Shown: piece after piece, positions 16,798 to 24,148 of the stretch | Position numbering within the stretch: position 1 is the first letter of the stretch | How the letters are laid out: every line of letters starts with the position of its first letter | Source: Dyadobacter sp. CY326 | GTDB taxonomy: Bacteria; Bacteroidota; Bacteroidia; Cytophagales; Spirosomataceae | Assembly (NCBI RefSeq): GCF_021390515.1 | Contig: NZ_JAJUXI010000003.1 | Coordinates: 806,001 to 870,000 of the forward strand | Length of the DNA stretch: 64,000 nucleotides | Reading direction: 5' to 3' | Notes under the pieces: model-generated | What the model was told of the DNA's origin: nothing | Databases searched by the model: none | What the model saw: only the letters and a program-made list of their open reading frames with translations | Translations under genes and position numbers: made by a program

Positions 16798-18159
16798 TTA
16801 AACACGGGGATCGATCCCATATTGATCCGGCGCTCCAAGATGCTCGCGCAGGGTTTTACCTTCATAATCTTTGTGAAACAATCTGCGCTCTTGAAGGATT
16901 GGAACTACCTCATCTACAAATGCGTCAATCCCATCTGCATTCACGTCCGGAGAGATCCAGAAGCCATCCGCTGCACCTGCTTCAAACCATGCCTGCATAT
17001 GATCTGCTGCTTCAATGCCTGGACCGACAATCACAGGGTGATAGTCGATCACACCGTGGGCCAATATGTCTTTCAGGCTCCATCCTTCTTTTGCAATCTC
17101 CAAAGCATGGGAAGAGCGAGGATCGTAACGGGAAGGCCGGGCGTCAGCCAGCTTCTCTTTTGAAAGTGGCTGGTCCAGCAGGGCTGCATCAAGTGGAATA
17201 CTGAGCATTTGTTGCAGATAGCTTACTCTTTGACGGAACGTATGCTGGGTTAGCTGAATCCGGCGGTCGAGTGCTGTGCGCCTGTCTTTGGCGATGGTGG
17301 TCATTAAACCAGGGATATATTTGATCTCGTCAGGATCACGCCCGTAACGTTTGGCTGCCTCCCTGAACGCATGGCGCTGCGCGCGCGCGTCCTGGATGGT
17401 AAAGGCTGACCCAATGACCGCATTGGCGAAACGTCCTGCGAGCTCATGTGCATTAGGACTGCCACCGGCATGAAAGACGATGGGTTGGCCCTGCTCGGAC
17501 GGAGGAATGTAAAGCGGCCCGCGCGAGCCTGCATATTTCCCCTGAAAATGAATGGGTAGTATTTGATTTTTCTTTGCGAACTGGCCGGTCTGCTGGTTAT
17601 GCACCCAGGCGTCCTTTCCCCAGCTGCCCCACAGGGCCTGGATCAATTGGATAACCTCATGGGCACGGCCATAACGGTCCTCACTAGACGGAATCTTTGT
17701 CCCATAGTTAGCAGCAACATCGTCTCCGCTTGATGTTACAGCATTCCATCCTGCCCGCCCGTGGCTCATAATATCCAGCGCCTTGAACTGCTTTGCCAGA
17801 TTAAAAGGCTCATTAAATGTGGTAGACCCTGTTGCAACCAAGCCGATATATTCTGTTTCCCGTGCCACTGCGGCAAGCGTCATCATGACATCGAGGTTGA
17901 AGTTTGGCGATTCTGTTGCGATATCGGACATCACAGCACCGGGCCCATCAGGCAAAAAAATAAATTGAAATTTTCCGCGCTCTGCCGCTTGGGACTGCTT
18001 AACTCTGGCGTCAAAACTCGTATAACTTTCAGGATCGACTCCCGGCATACGCCACGCCCCAGGCTGAGAACCATACCCGTTGCCCAGATGCAGGCCGATC
18101 AGCATCTGTTTCTTTGAAGTGGAAAGATTATTGTTTTGTTTCGTTGAAGAATCTATCAT
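16798..18159 (-). CDS. LLM-class flavin-dependent monooxygenase, NtaA/SnaA/DszA family
   Basis: 453 residues from ATG 18159; the frame extends to a TTG at 18210 but an ATG with normal family length is preferred. Members of this TIM-barrel family use FMNH2 supplied by a separate reductase to oxygenate substrates such as nitrilotriacetate, dibenzothiophene or alkyl sulfides. Marks: GNGYGSQPGAWRMPG start, FIFLPDGPG, GLVATGSTTFNEPFNLAKQFK, then SHGRAGWNAVTS (a family hallmark), HAGGSPNAHELAGRFANAV and the C-terminal GFWISPDVNADGIDAFVDEVVPILQERRL. It is preceded by a 24-bp operator shared with the upstream arsR-type gene and followed by a reductase gene, forming a small inducible operon. The substrate is unknown. 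Confidence 0.92.
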   Translation of the reverse strand: MIDSSTKQNNNLSTSKKQMLIGLHLGNGYGSQPGAWRMPGVDPESYTSFDARVKQSQAAERGKFQFIFLPDGPGAVMSDIATESPNFNLDVMMTLAAVARETEYIGLVATGSTTFNEPFNLAKQFKALDIMSHGRAGWNAVTSSGDDVAANYGTKIPSSEDRYGRAHEVIQLIQALWGSWGKDAWVHNQQTGQFAKKNQILPIHFQGKYAGSRGPLYIPPSEQGQPIVFHAGGSPNAHELAGRFANAVIGSAFTIQDARAQRHAFREAAKRYGRDPDEIKYIPGLMTTIAKDRRTALDRRIQLTQHTFRQRVSYLQQMLSIPLDAALLDQPLSKEKLADARPSRYDPRSSHALEIAKEGWSLKDILAHGVIDYHPVIVGPGIEAADHMQAWFEAGAADGFWISPDVNADGIDAFVDEVVPILQERRLFHKDYEGKTLREHLGAPDQYGIDPRV

Positions 18160-18236
18160 TGGATTTCTAATTAATACTGGTTCTACACGCTTTACTTTTT
18201 TTGCACTCAATACGATGCGTACTTTTAATTATATCA

Positions 18237-18260
18237 ATACATAAGCAAACGTTTATGTAT
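18237..18260 (-). promoter_or_regulatory. ArsR-type operator upstream of the LLM monooxygenase
   Basis: 24-bp imperfect palindrome ATACAT-AAGCAAACGTTT-ATGTAT, centred about 90 bp upstream of the monooxygenase ATG. It matches a second copy in front of the regulator gene at 20 of 24 positions. Confidence 0.75.
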
Positions 18261-18274
18261 TTTAGCATAATTAA

Positions 18275-18301
18275 GCCCACTGTATGCTGATTTCAGTGGG
18301 C
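18275..18301 (-). terminator. Terminator after the ArsR-type regulator
   Basis: GCCCACTG / CAGTGGGC perfect 8-bp stem, 10 bp past the regulator stop. Read on the minus strand it is followed by TTAATTA. It separates the regulator transcript from the monooxygenase operon, which then needs its own promoter/operator. Confidence 0.65.
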
Positions 18302-18310
18302 GGAATCTAT

Positions 18311-18586
18311 TTAGGCTATTTTCAGGGATTGCAGAAAGCTGGTTAATTCTTCCAACTTTTCATCATTAATGGCAAGACGCATGTTTCGCCCTTCCTTATG
18401 CGACTCAATCAATCCTGATTCAGCCAACGATTTTAGATGTTGTGACATGGACGGCTGGCTAATAGGAACAAATTCAAATAGATCAGCGCACCCTCTGTTT
18501 GTTCCCTTTGCTATTTCTTTAAGCAGGAGCAGACGGTGGGGGTCGCTAAGCGACTTTGCCATTTTCGTAAGTGATTTCGTATCCAT
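18311..18586 (-). CDS. ArsR/HTH_20 family repressor
   Basis: 91 residues from ATG 18586 (MDTKSLTKMAKSLSDPHRLLLL); a GTG two codons upstream is possible. A winged-helix of the ArsR family: DPHRLLLLKEIA, then recognition helix PISQPSMSQHLKSLAESGLI, then wing SHKEGRNMRLAIND. It lacks the ELCVCDL metal site of ArsR/SmtB metal sensors; only one Cys (GCADLF) is present, so it may sense oxidation or an organic ligand instead. A 24-bp operator lies 15 bp upstream of its ATG and a copy lies before the LLM monooxygenase, indicating autoregulation plus control of that operon. Confidence 0.9.
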   Translation of the reverse strand: MDTKSLTKMAKSLSDPHRLLLLKEIAKGTNRGCADLFEFVPISQPSMSQHLKSLAESGLIESHKEGRNMRLAINDEKLEELTSFLQSLKIA

Positions 18587-18600
18587 ATTCACAACTTTAA

Positions 18601-18624
18601 ATACATGCGCATTCGTTTATGTAT
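18601..18624 (-). promoter_or_regulatory. ArsR-type operator, autoregulatory copy
   Basis: ATACAT-GCGCATTCGTTT-ATGTAT, 24 bp, 15 bp upstream of the regulator ATG. Same length, same outer arms and the same GC…CGTTT core as the copy at 18237-18260. Confidence 0.75.
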
Positions 18625-18826
18625 TGATAACTGACTGTTTGCTGAAATAGTTCTTTCCTTGCCAATTAATCTGTGAAGTTTGTGGAACTAGGCAGCAAGT
18701 GTAAAATACCGGCATCTGCAAATTTCATAGATGAAATCTATTGCCGGATGTAACAGCTGTTGATGACATAGCAAGTCTAGGATTCTCTTCTAAAAGAATT
18801 CCAAATCATAACGGTAAATTACCTGC

Positions 18827-19501
18827 ATGAAAATCCTGATCATCGAAGACGAACCCGAACTTGCTGCCGACATTGGGGCCTATCTGGCCGCGCAGGATTA
18901 CCTGTGCGAATATGCTAGCACATGGGCGCAGGCAAGGGAAAAAGTCGAGCTATACCGCTATGAATGTATCCTGCTGGATTTAATGTTGCCTGGCGGTGAT
19001 GGGCTGGATATTCTTAACATTCTTAAAGAACAGGGGCAGCAAGACGGCGTGATCATTATTTCAGCCAAAAACGACTACGAAAACAAAATCAGGGGCCTGC
19101 ATGCAGGCGCGGATGATTATCTGGCTAAACCCTTCCATTTGCCCGAACTTGCAGCGCGCATTTATTCGGTTATCCGTCGCAGGAGTTTTGCCAATCAGAA
19201 CAATGTGCTGCAAAATGAGCTGAAAGTGGATTTGTCATCAAGGGTCGTAACTGTCCATGGGGCGCTAGTCTCATTAACTCGCAAGGAGCTGGACCTGCTA
19301 TTATTTTTCATCAGCAATAAAAATCGTGTGATAGGAAAAAGCGCATTAGCTGAGCACTTGTCGGGCGACATTGCCGATATGTTCGACAACCATGACTTTG
19401 TTTATGCGCACGTAAAAAACCTTAAAAAAAAGCTGAGCGAGGCTGGTTACGGTAATTATCTTAAAACGATCTACGCGACAGGCTACAAATGGGAAGGATG
19501 A
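18827..19501 (+). CDS. OmpR-family response regulator
   Basis: 224 residues. The receiver domain (1-118) has LIIEDEPELA acidic pair, phospho-Asp in CILLDLMLPGGDG near 51, Thr/Ser switch IIISAKNDYE and Lys in DDYLAKPFHL near 101. The winged-helix DNA-binding domain (about 128-222) shows LTRKELDLLLFFISNKNRV and the C-terminal hairpin GYGNYLKTIYATGYKW. Its TGA overlaps the ATG of the histidine kinase (ATGA), so the two are translationally coupled. The gene order continues into an outer-membrane receptor and a PAP2 phosphatase, which are likely members of its regulon. Confidence 0.95.
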   Translation: MKILIIEDEPELAADIGAYLAAQDYLCEYASTWAQAREKVELYRYECILLDLMLPGGDGLDILNILKEQGQQDGVIIISAKNDYENKIRGLHAGADDYLAKPFHLPELAARIYSVIRRRSFANQNNVLQNELKVDLSSRVVTVHGALVSLTRKELDLLLFFISNKNRVIGKSALAEHLSGDIADMFDNHDFVYAHVKNLKKKLSEAGYGNYLKTIYATGYKWEG

Positions 19502-20769
19502 AAAAACTGTTGGACCAAAGCCTTCGCCCACTGGTGATTTACACGCTGGTTGTGCTGATCGTAAGCATTCCCGTTTATTTCCTGACCATTAACTGGATCT
19601 GGGAAAATGAACTGGATAAACACCATTACGCGATCCGGGAAAAACTTGAGAAACGATTGACCAGTCTGGACCTGCCAGACAGCGCAGTAAATGACATGAT
19701 CACTGTGCTCGATAAAGTTCAGCCCGGATTTTCCTTCAACGAAGCCGCAGCCCCGAGTCCGGACAGCACCTACACGCTCATCCGGTTTGATACTTTCATG
19801 AACGACCGTGAGCAGTTTCGCTGCCTAATGACCGACATCCAGGTGAATGGAACACGCTTCCGCGTCTTGATCGAAACGAATATGGAGGAAATCGACGAAA
19901 CGATCCTGGCCATCGCGGCAGTCACCATTTTCTTCTTTATCCTGCTGTTAGCAGGCTTTGTTTACCTAAACCGCAAGACCTCGCTGCGTGTGTGGCGACC
20001 ATTCTATGAAACATTAGCCAGTTTGCAAGCATTCGAGCTGGAAGGCGGCAAACCAGCAACATTACCTGATTCACAAGTGACTGAATTCGCCGACCTGAAT
20101 CAGGGCCTCGACAGGCTCATGGAAGCAAGTCTTGCCTCGTACAAGCAGCAAAAAGAATTTACCGAAAATGCCTCCCACGAACTGCAAACGCCATTAGCAA
20201 TTGTCAAATCCAAGCTCGATCTGCTGCTGCAAAGCCGCTCGCTGGATCAGCCGCAAATGCAGATCCTCGAAGATGCCTACCAGGCTATTAACCGCGTAAC
20301 AAGGATCAATAAAAACCTTTTGCTTCTGGCAAAAATCGAGCATGCACAGTTTGACGGGCAGCAGGACATTTCCCTGCCTACATTGCTTACTGCAATGAGC
20401 GCACAATTCGCGGACCGGTTTGAAAGCAGCGGCATTCGCTATACCCAGCAAGTTGGTGAAATGACTTTGCAGGCCAACCCCATGCTTTTGGAAATTCTGT
20501 TAACAAATTTGCTTGTGAATGCGCTGCGCTACACCCCGGCAGGTGGCAGCGTTTCTGTACGCGCCGACCAGGGCAAGTTAATATTTGCAAATACGGGCAC
20601 ATCTGCTCTTGATGAGCAAAACCTTTTCCGGCGGTTTGCACAGGCATCTTCTGAGCACGCCGGTAGCGGGCTTGGACTCGCAATCGCCCGTGAGATCTGC
20701 GAGCGGTACAGCTGGCAGATCACCTATGAATTCGACTGTGGACATCACCATTTTACAGTCCTCTTTTAA
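19498..20769 (+). CDS. Sensor histidine kinase, two-TM, cognate of the upstream regulator
   Basis: 423 residues from the ATG inside the regulator stop (ATGA at 19498-19501). TM1 at about 12-32 and TM2 at about 140-160 (ILAIAAVTIFFFILLLAGFV) flank a roughly 105-residue periplasmic sensor with no recognised fold. The stretch after TM2 replaces a clear HAMP domain. HisKA has FTENASHELQTPLAIVK (phospho-His near 225), and HATPase_c has NALRYTPAGG and AGSGLGLAIAREIC. It should phosphorylate the OmpR-type regulator immediately upstream. The signal is unknown; the neighbouring receptor and phosphatase suggest envelope or phosphate-ester cues (inference). Confidence 0.95.
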   Translation: MKKLLDQSLRPLVIYTLVVLIVSIPVYFLTINWIWENELDKHHYAIREKLEKRLTSLDLPDSAVNDMITVLDKVQPGFSFNEAAAPSPDSTYTLIRFDTFMNDREQFRCLMTDIQVNGTRFRVLIETNMEEIDETILAIAAVTIFFFILLLAGFVYLNRKTSLRVWRPFYETLASLQAFELEGGKPATLPDSQVTEFADLNQGLDRLMEASLASYKQQKEFTENASHELQTPLAIVKSKLDLLLQSRSLDQPQMQILEDAYQAINRVTRINKNLLLLAKIEHAQFDGQQDISLPTLLTAMSAQFADRFESSGIRYTQQVGEMTLQANPMLLEILLTNLLVNALRYTPAGGSVSVRADQGKLIFANTGTSALDEQNLFRRFAQASSEHAGSGLGLAIAREICERYSWQITYEFDCGHHHFTVLF

Positions 20770-20831
20770 AATTCTAAATTTCTTCCAAATCAATCCGGAC
20801 TTTCACCATCAGATCCAAATAACGAATCTGA

Positions 20832-23255
20832 ATGGCCTTCAAAAAATCATTAATCCTGCTCGCATTACTAGCAGCGTTGCAAAGCGTCCAGGCGCAGGTA
20901 AGCAAGGTCACGATGTCGGGCCAAGTTTCTTCTCTGCCTAAAAAACAGATGATGCCTTTCGTCAATATCATTTTGAAAACCGAAAAGGACAGCGCGTTCG
21001 TGACAGGCACGATCACGGCTCCTGATGGACGTTTTACATTGACCGATATTGCACCGGGAAATTATTTTGTAGAATGTGCTTTTCTGGGCTTTCAAACACT
21101 AAAAACACCTATAACGGTAGGCGCATTGAGCGCTTTCCTTGATCTGGGCGTGCTTGAAATGAGCGAAGACGCCCAGGTTTTAAATGAAGTAACTGTCACC
21201 GGCGCGCAGGCCGATGGCGTGGATGCCCGGCTCGACCGTAAAGTTTTTGATATAAGTAAAAACCTGAGCCAAAGCGGCGGGTCTGTTTTGCAGGCGCTCA
21301 AAAACCTGCCGGGCGTTACAGCCGGTGAAGATGGCAAGGTGATGCTTCGCGGCAGTGATAAGGTCGCCGTGCTGGTCGATGGCCGGCAGACTGCATTGAC
21401 TGGTTTTGGAAACCAAACGAGCCTGGATAACATTCCTGCATCAGCGATAGAAAGGATCGAGATCATCAACAACCCTTCGGCCCGGTATGATGCCAATGGC
21501 AATGCGGGGATTATCAACATCATTTACAAAAAGAACAAACAGGAAGGTTTCAACGGAAAGATCGGCTTTACTACCGGATTGGGCGCACTGTGGGTACGAA
21601 AAGAGAATTTGCCAGGCATCCGCCCGCAGTCCCGAAACACGCTGAAACTAAACCCCTCGGTAGCTTTGAATTACAAAAAAGAGAAGATCAACATTTTCTT
21701 CCAAGGCGATTACCTGCACACACCCACGCTCAATAAGAATGAATTTATAGACCGTTACTATGATTCGGGCGACACGATCCGGCAGCAGTTAAAGCGAAAC
21801 CGCAGCACAAATGTGATCACATCCAAAGCGGGTGTTGACTGGAATTGGAATGCGCAGAATGCATTGTCAGTTTCTGCGCTTTTCAGCAGCGAGAAGATCC
21901 TGGACCGGGGAGACCAGCCCTTTTTCAATGCAGATCTTATGCGGCGCAGGCGCTTATGGCAGTTTTTGGAAGATGAATTGAAAACAACAGTAACCGCGAC
22001 CGCTTCCTACCAGCACAAATATGCGCAGCCTGGCCGCCTACTGAATGTCGGCTTCAACTATACATTCCACCGCGAAGATGAAAAGTATTTTTTTACCAAC
22101 ATTATGCCCGATTTTACTGGTCAGGATGCATTCAAGCTGCTTTCGGATGAGAATGTGTTCGATTTGAATGCAGACTACATCCGACCGCTACGGTATGGAC
22201 GTTTTGAAGGGGGATTAAAGCTGCGCAGAAGATTTATACCGACCAATATGCAGTTCTTTCCAGGCCTGAACTCGCCTCTCGACAGCCTCGCTGCTGGCTG
22301 GGCCAACTATAAGGAAACAATCCCTGCCTTGTATGGCAACTATGTTTTTGAGAACCGCAAGTTCGAGCTGGAAGCGGGCCTGCGGGTTGAGTATATTAAC
22401 CTGCGATACACGGTCAACCCCTCCCACCCGACTTATAAAAGCGATGGTTATTCCTACGCCAAGCCTTTCCCGAATGTGCGTTTGGCTTATAAGTTTGATG
22501 AGCATAATAAAATTTCGCTTTTCTATAATCGCCGCGTCGACCGGCCTAACGAAGTGGACATCCGTATTTTCCCAAAATATGACGATGCCGAGATCATTAA
22601 AATTGGCAATCCCGCGCTCAAACCGCAATTCACCAGCTCATTGGAAGCAGGTTACAAAACGAGCTGGGCCAGCGGTTCAGTTTATGTAGCTGCTTATCAT
22701 AAGCAGACTAATGGAACCATTACACGGATCGGGACCACAGTGGCGGCCACTGCCGTACCAAGCTCTACGCTGATCTACAATATTTTTCAAAATGCAGGCA
22801 AGAGCTATAATACAGGCGGTGAGCTTGTTTGGCAACAGGACCTGAATGCATGGTTTTCACTGAATGTGAATGGTAATGTTTATCACAACAGCATTGATGC
22901 ATTTTCAGTGGAAAACCTTTATCCGGTCCGCTCGGTGTATAGTGCGGGCAGACAGCAGCTAACTTCCGGAAGTACGAAAGTCAATGCATTGTTAAAAGGA
23001 AAGAAGACCGAGTTGCAGGTAGCAGTTATCTATCAGGCACCCGACATTGTCCCGCAAGGCCGGACCGGTTACCGCTTCTCCGTTGATGCAGGCGCAAAAC
23101 GTCAGCTGCATAAAGGCGAGCTGTTTGTGAATGCAACCGATCTTTTCGGAACGCTCGTTGTCCGCAAAACAATTTTTGGGGACGGCTTTCACTATACCAG
23201 TCGCGACTACTACGAAACCCAACTTATTCGGGCTGGTTATAGTTTCAAATTTTAA
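20832..23255 (+). CDS. TonB-dependent-type outer membrane receptor with OMP beta-barrel (OMP_b-brl_3) domain
   Basis: 807 residues. Signal peptide 1-21 (LLALLAALQSVQA/Q). Residues about 25-110 form a carboxypeptidase-regulatory-like beta sandwich (SGQVSSLPKKQMMPFVNIIL … GRFTLTDIAPGNYFVECAFLGF). A plug domain follows (ALKNLPGVTAGEDGKVMLRG, VLVDGRQT, IERIEIINNPSARYDANGNAGIINI), with the plug's typical NPSARYDA wording. The rest is a 14-22-strand barrel ending in aromatic YSFKF. No TonB-box partner or SusD gene is next to it. It lies 62 bp after the histidine kinase and 28 bp before PAP2, probably one operon. The imported or sensed ligand is unknown. Confidence 0.92.
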   Translation: MAFKKSLILLALLAALQSVQAQVSKVTMSGQVSSLPKKQMMPFVNIILKTEKDSAFVTGTITAPDGRFTLTDIAPGNYFVECAFLGFQTLKTPITVGALSAFLDLGVLEMSEDAQVLNEVTVTGAQADGVDARLDRKVFDISKNLSQSGGSVLQALKNLPGVTAGEDGKVMLRGSDKVAVLVDGRQTALTGFGNQTSLDNIPASAIERIEIINNPSARYDANGNAGIINIIYKKNKQEGFNGKIGFTTGLGALWVRKENLPGIRPQSRNTLKLNPSVALNYKKEKINIFFQGDYLHTPTLNKNEFIDRYYDSGDTIRQQLKRNRSTNVITSKAGVDWNWNAQNALSVSALFSSEKILDRGDQPFFNADLMRRRRLWQFLEDELKTTVTATASYQHKYAQPGRLLNVGFNYTFHREDEKYFFTNIMPDFTGQDAFKLLSDENVFDLNADYIRPLRYGRFEGGLKLRRRFIPTNMQFFPGLNSPLDSLAAGWANYKETIPALYGNYVFENRKFELEAGLRVEYINLRYTVNPSHPTYKSDGYSYAKPFPNVRLAYKFDEHNKISLFYNRRVDRPNEVDIRIFPKYDDAEIIKIGNPALKPQFTSSLEAGYKTSWASGSVYVAAYHKQTNGTITRIGTTVAATAVPSSTLIYNIFQNAGKSYNTGGELVWQQDLNAWFSLNVNGNVYHNSIDAFSVENLYPVRSVYSAGRQQLTSGSTKVNALLKGKKTELQVAVIYQAPDIVPQGRTGYRFSVDAGAKRQLHKGELFVNATDLFGTLVVRKTIFGDGFHYTSRDYYETQLIRAGYSFKF

Positions 23256-23283
23256 CCCTGATTCACTACTATCACCACTGATT

Positions 23284-23961
23284 ATGCGTACACTAATAAT
23301 CGTTTTCTTATTTTCAAACTGGGTTGCGGCTTCTCCAATTTTGCCGGAAGACACAATTGCTGCCCGCAGGCCCATCACAATTCAGGCATTTTACCCGCCC
23401 GCTGCGCTGATTATCGGTGGTTTGCTTTCAACTGGGCATTCTGAGGAAGCGATCAGAAACGAAGTGGCCGAAGAGCGTAACCATCTTATTCCCCGCTTTC
23501 ACACTAAAATCGACGACTATCTTCAATTTTCTCCACTGGTAGTTGCCTATGGCCTTGACGGCTTGGGCGTGCATTCTAAAACCGATATCATCAACCGCAC
23601 TGTGATCCTGATCAAAGGAGAAGCAATGGCACTGACAACTGCCACGCTTTTAAAATCGGCTGCGCACACGCTTCGGCCTGATGGCAGCACCTACAATTCG
23701 TTTCCGTCCGGCCATACCACGCAGGCCTTTGCGGCAGCCACTTTTTTAAATGAAGAGTACAAAGACCGCTACCCATGGATGCCCTACGCTTCCTATACGG
23801 TGGCATCATCTGTAGGGTTGCTGCGCGTGGCCAACAACCGGCATTACATCAGCGACGTGCTCGTAGGCGCAGGCATTGGATATTTATCGATGAGAGTGGC
23901 GTACTGGACGCATCAGTACAAGTGGGGGAAGGCAGGGCGAAAACATCAACTGATTTACTGA
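23284..23961 (+). CDS. PAP2 family membrane-associated/periplasmic phosphatase
   Basis: 225 residues from ATG 23284 (MRTLIIVFLFSNWVAA); the longer frame would overlap the receptor gene in another frame. Residues 1-17 are a signal sequence. The three PAP2 catalytic motifs are present: K…RPDGSTYNSFPSGHTTQ gives the first two (Arg-Pro and the SGH), and RVANNRHYISDVLVG gives the third (Arg, His, Asp). This class removes phosphate from lipids such as undecaprenyl-PP or phosphatidic acid, or from soluble esters; members with a cleavable signal are often periplasmic. It is the last gene of the regulator/kinase/receptor series, just 28 bp after the receptor. Confidence 0.92.
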   Translation: MRTLIIVFLFSNWVAASPILPEDTIAARRPITIQAFYPPAALIIGGLLSTGHSEEAIRNEVAEERNHLIPRFHTKIDDYLQFSPLVVAYGLDGLGVHSKTDIINRTVILIKGEAMALTTATLLKSAAHTLRPDGSTYNSFPSGHTTQAFAAATFLNEEYKDRYPWMPYASYTVASSVGLLRVANNRHYISDVLVGAGIGYLSMRVAYWTHQYKWGKAGRKHQLIY

Positions 23962-24148
23962 TGTGCTTCGAGAGCAGCTTCGATGCGGGCTTCCAATTGC
24001 CTAAGATTTTCCTGCTTTTGAGCAGCTAGTCTGTCCTAACAATATGGAGTGCAAAACTGGTGAGAGCGTAATAGCTTTGCAAATCCGGACAGCCAGCTGG
24101 CAGCAAGAATATTTGCAACGTTTAGCAGCACAGCATGGGCATCGATGG

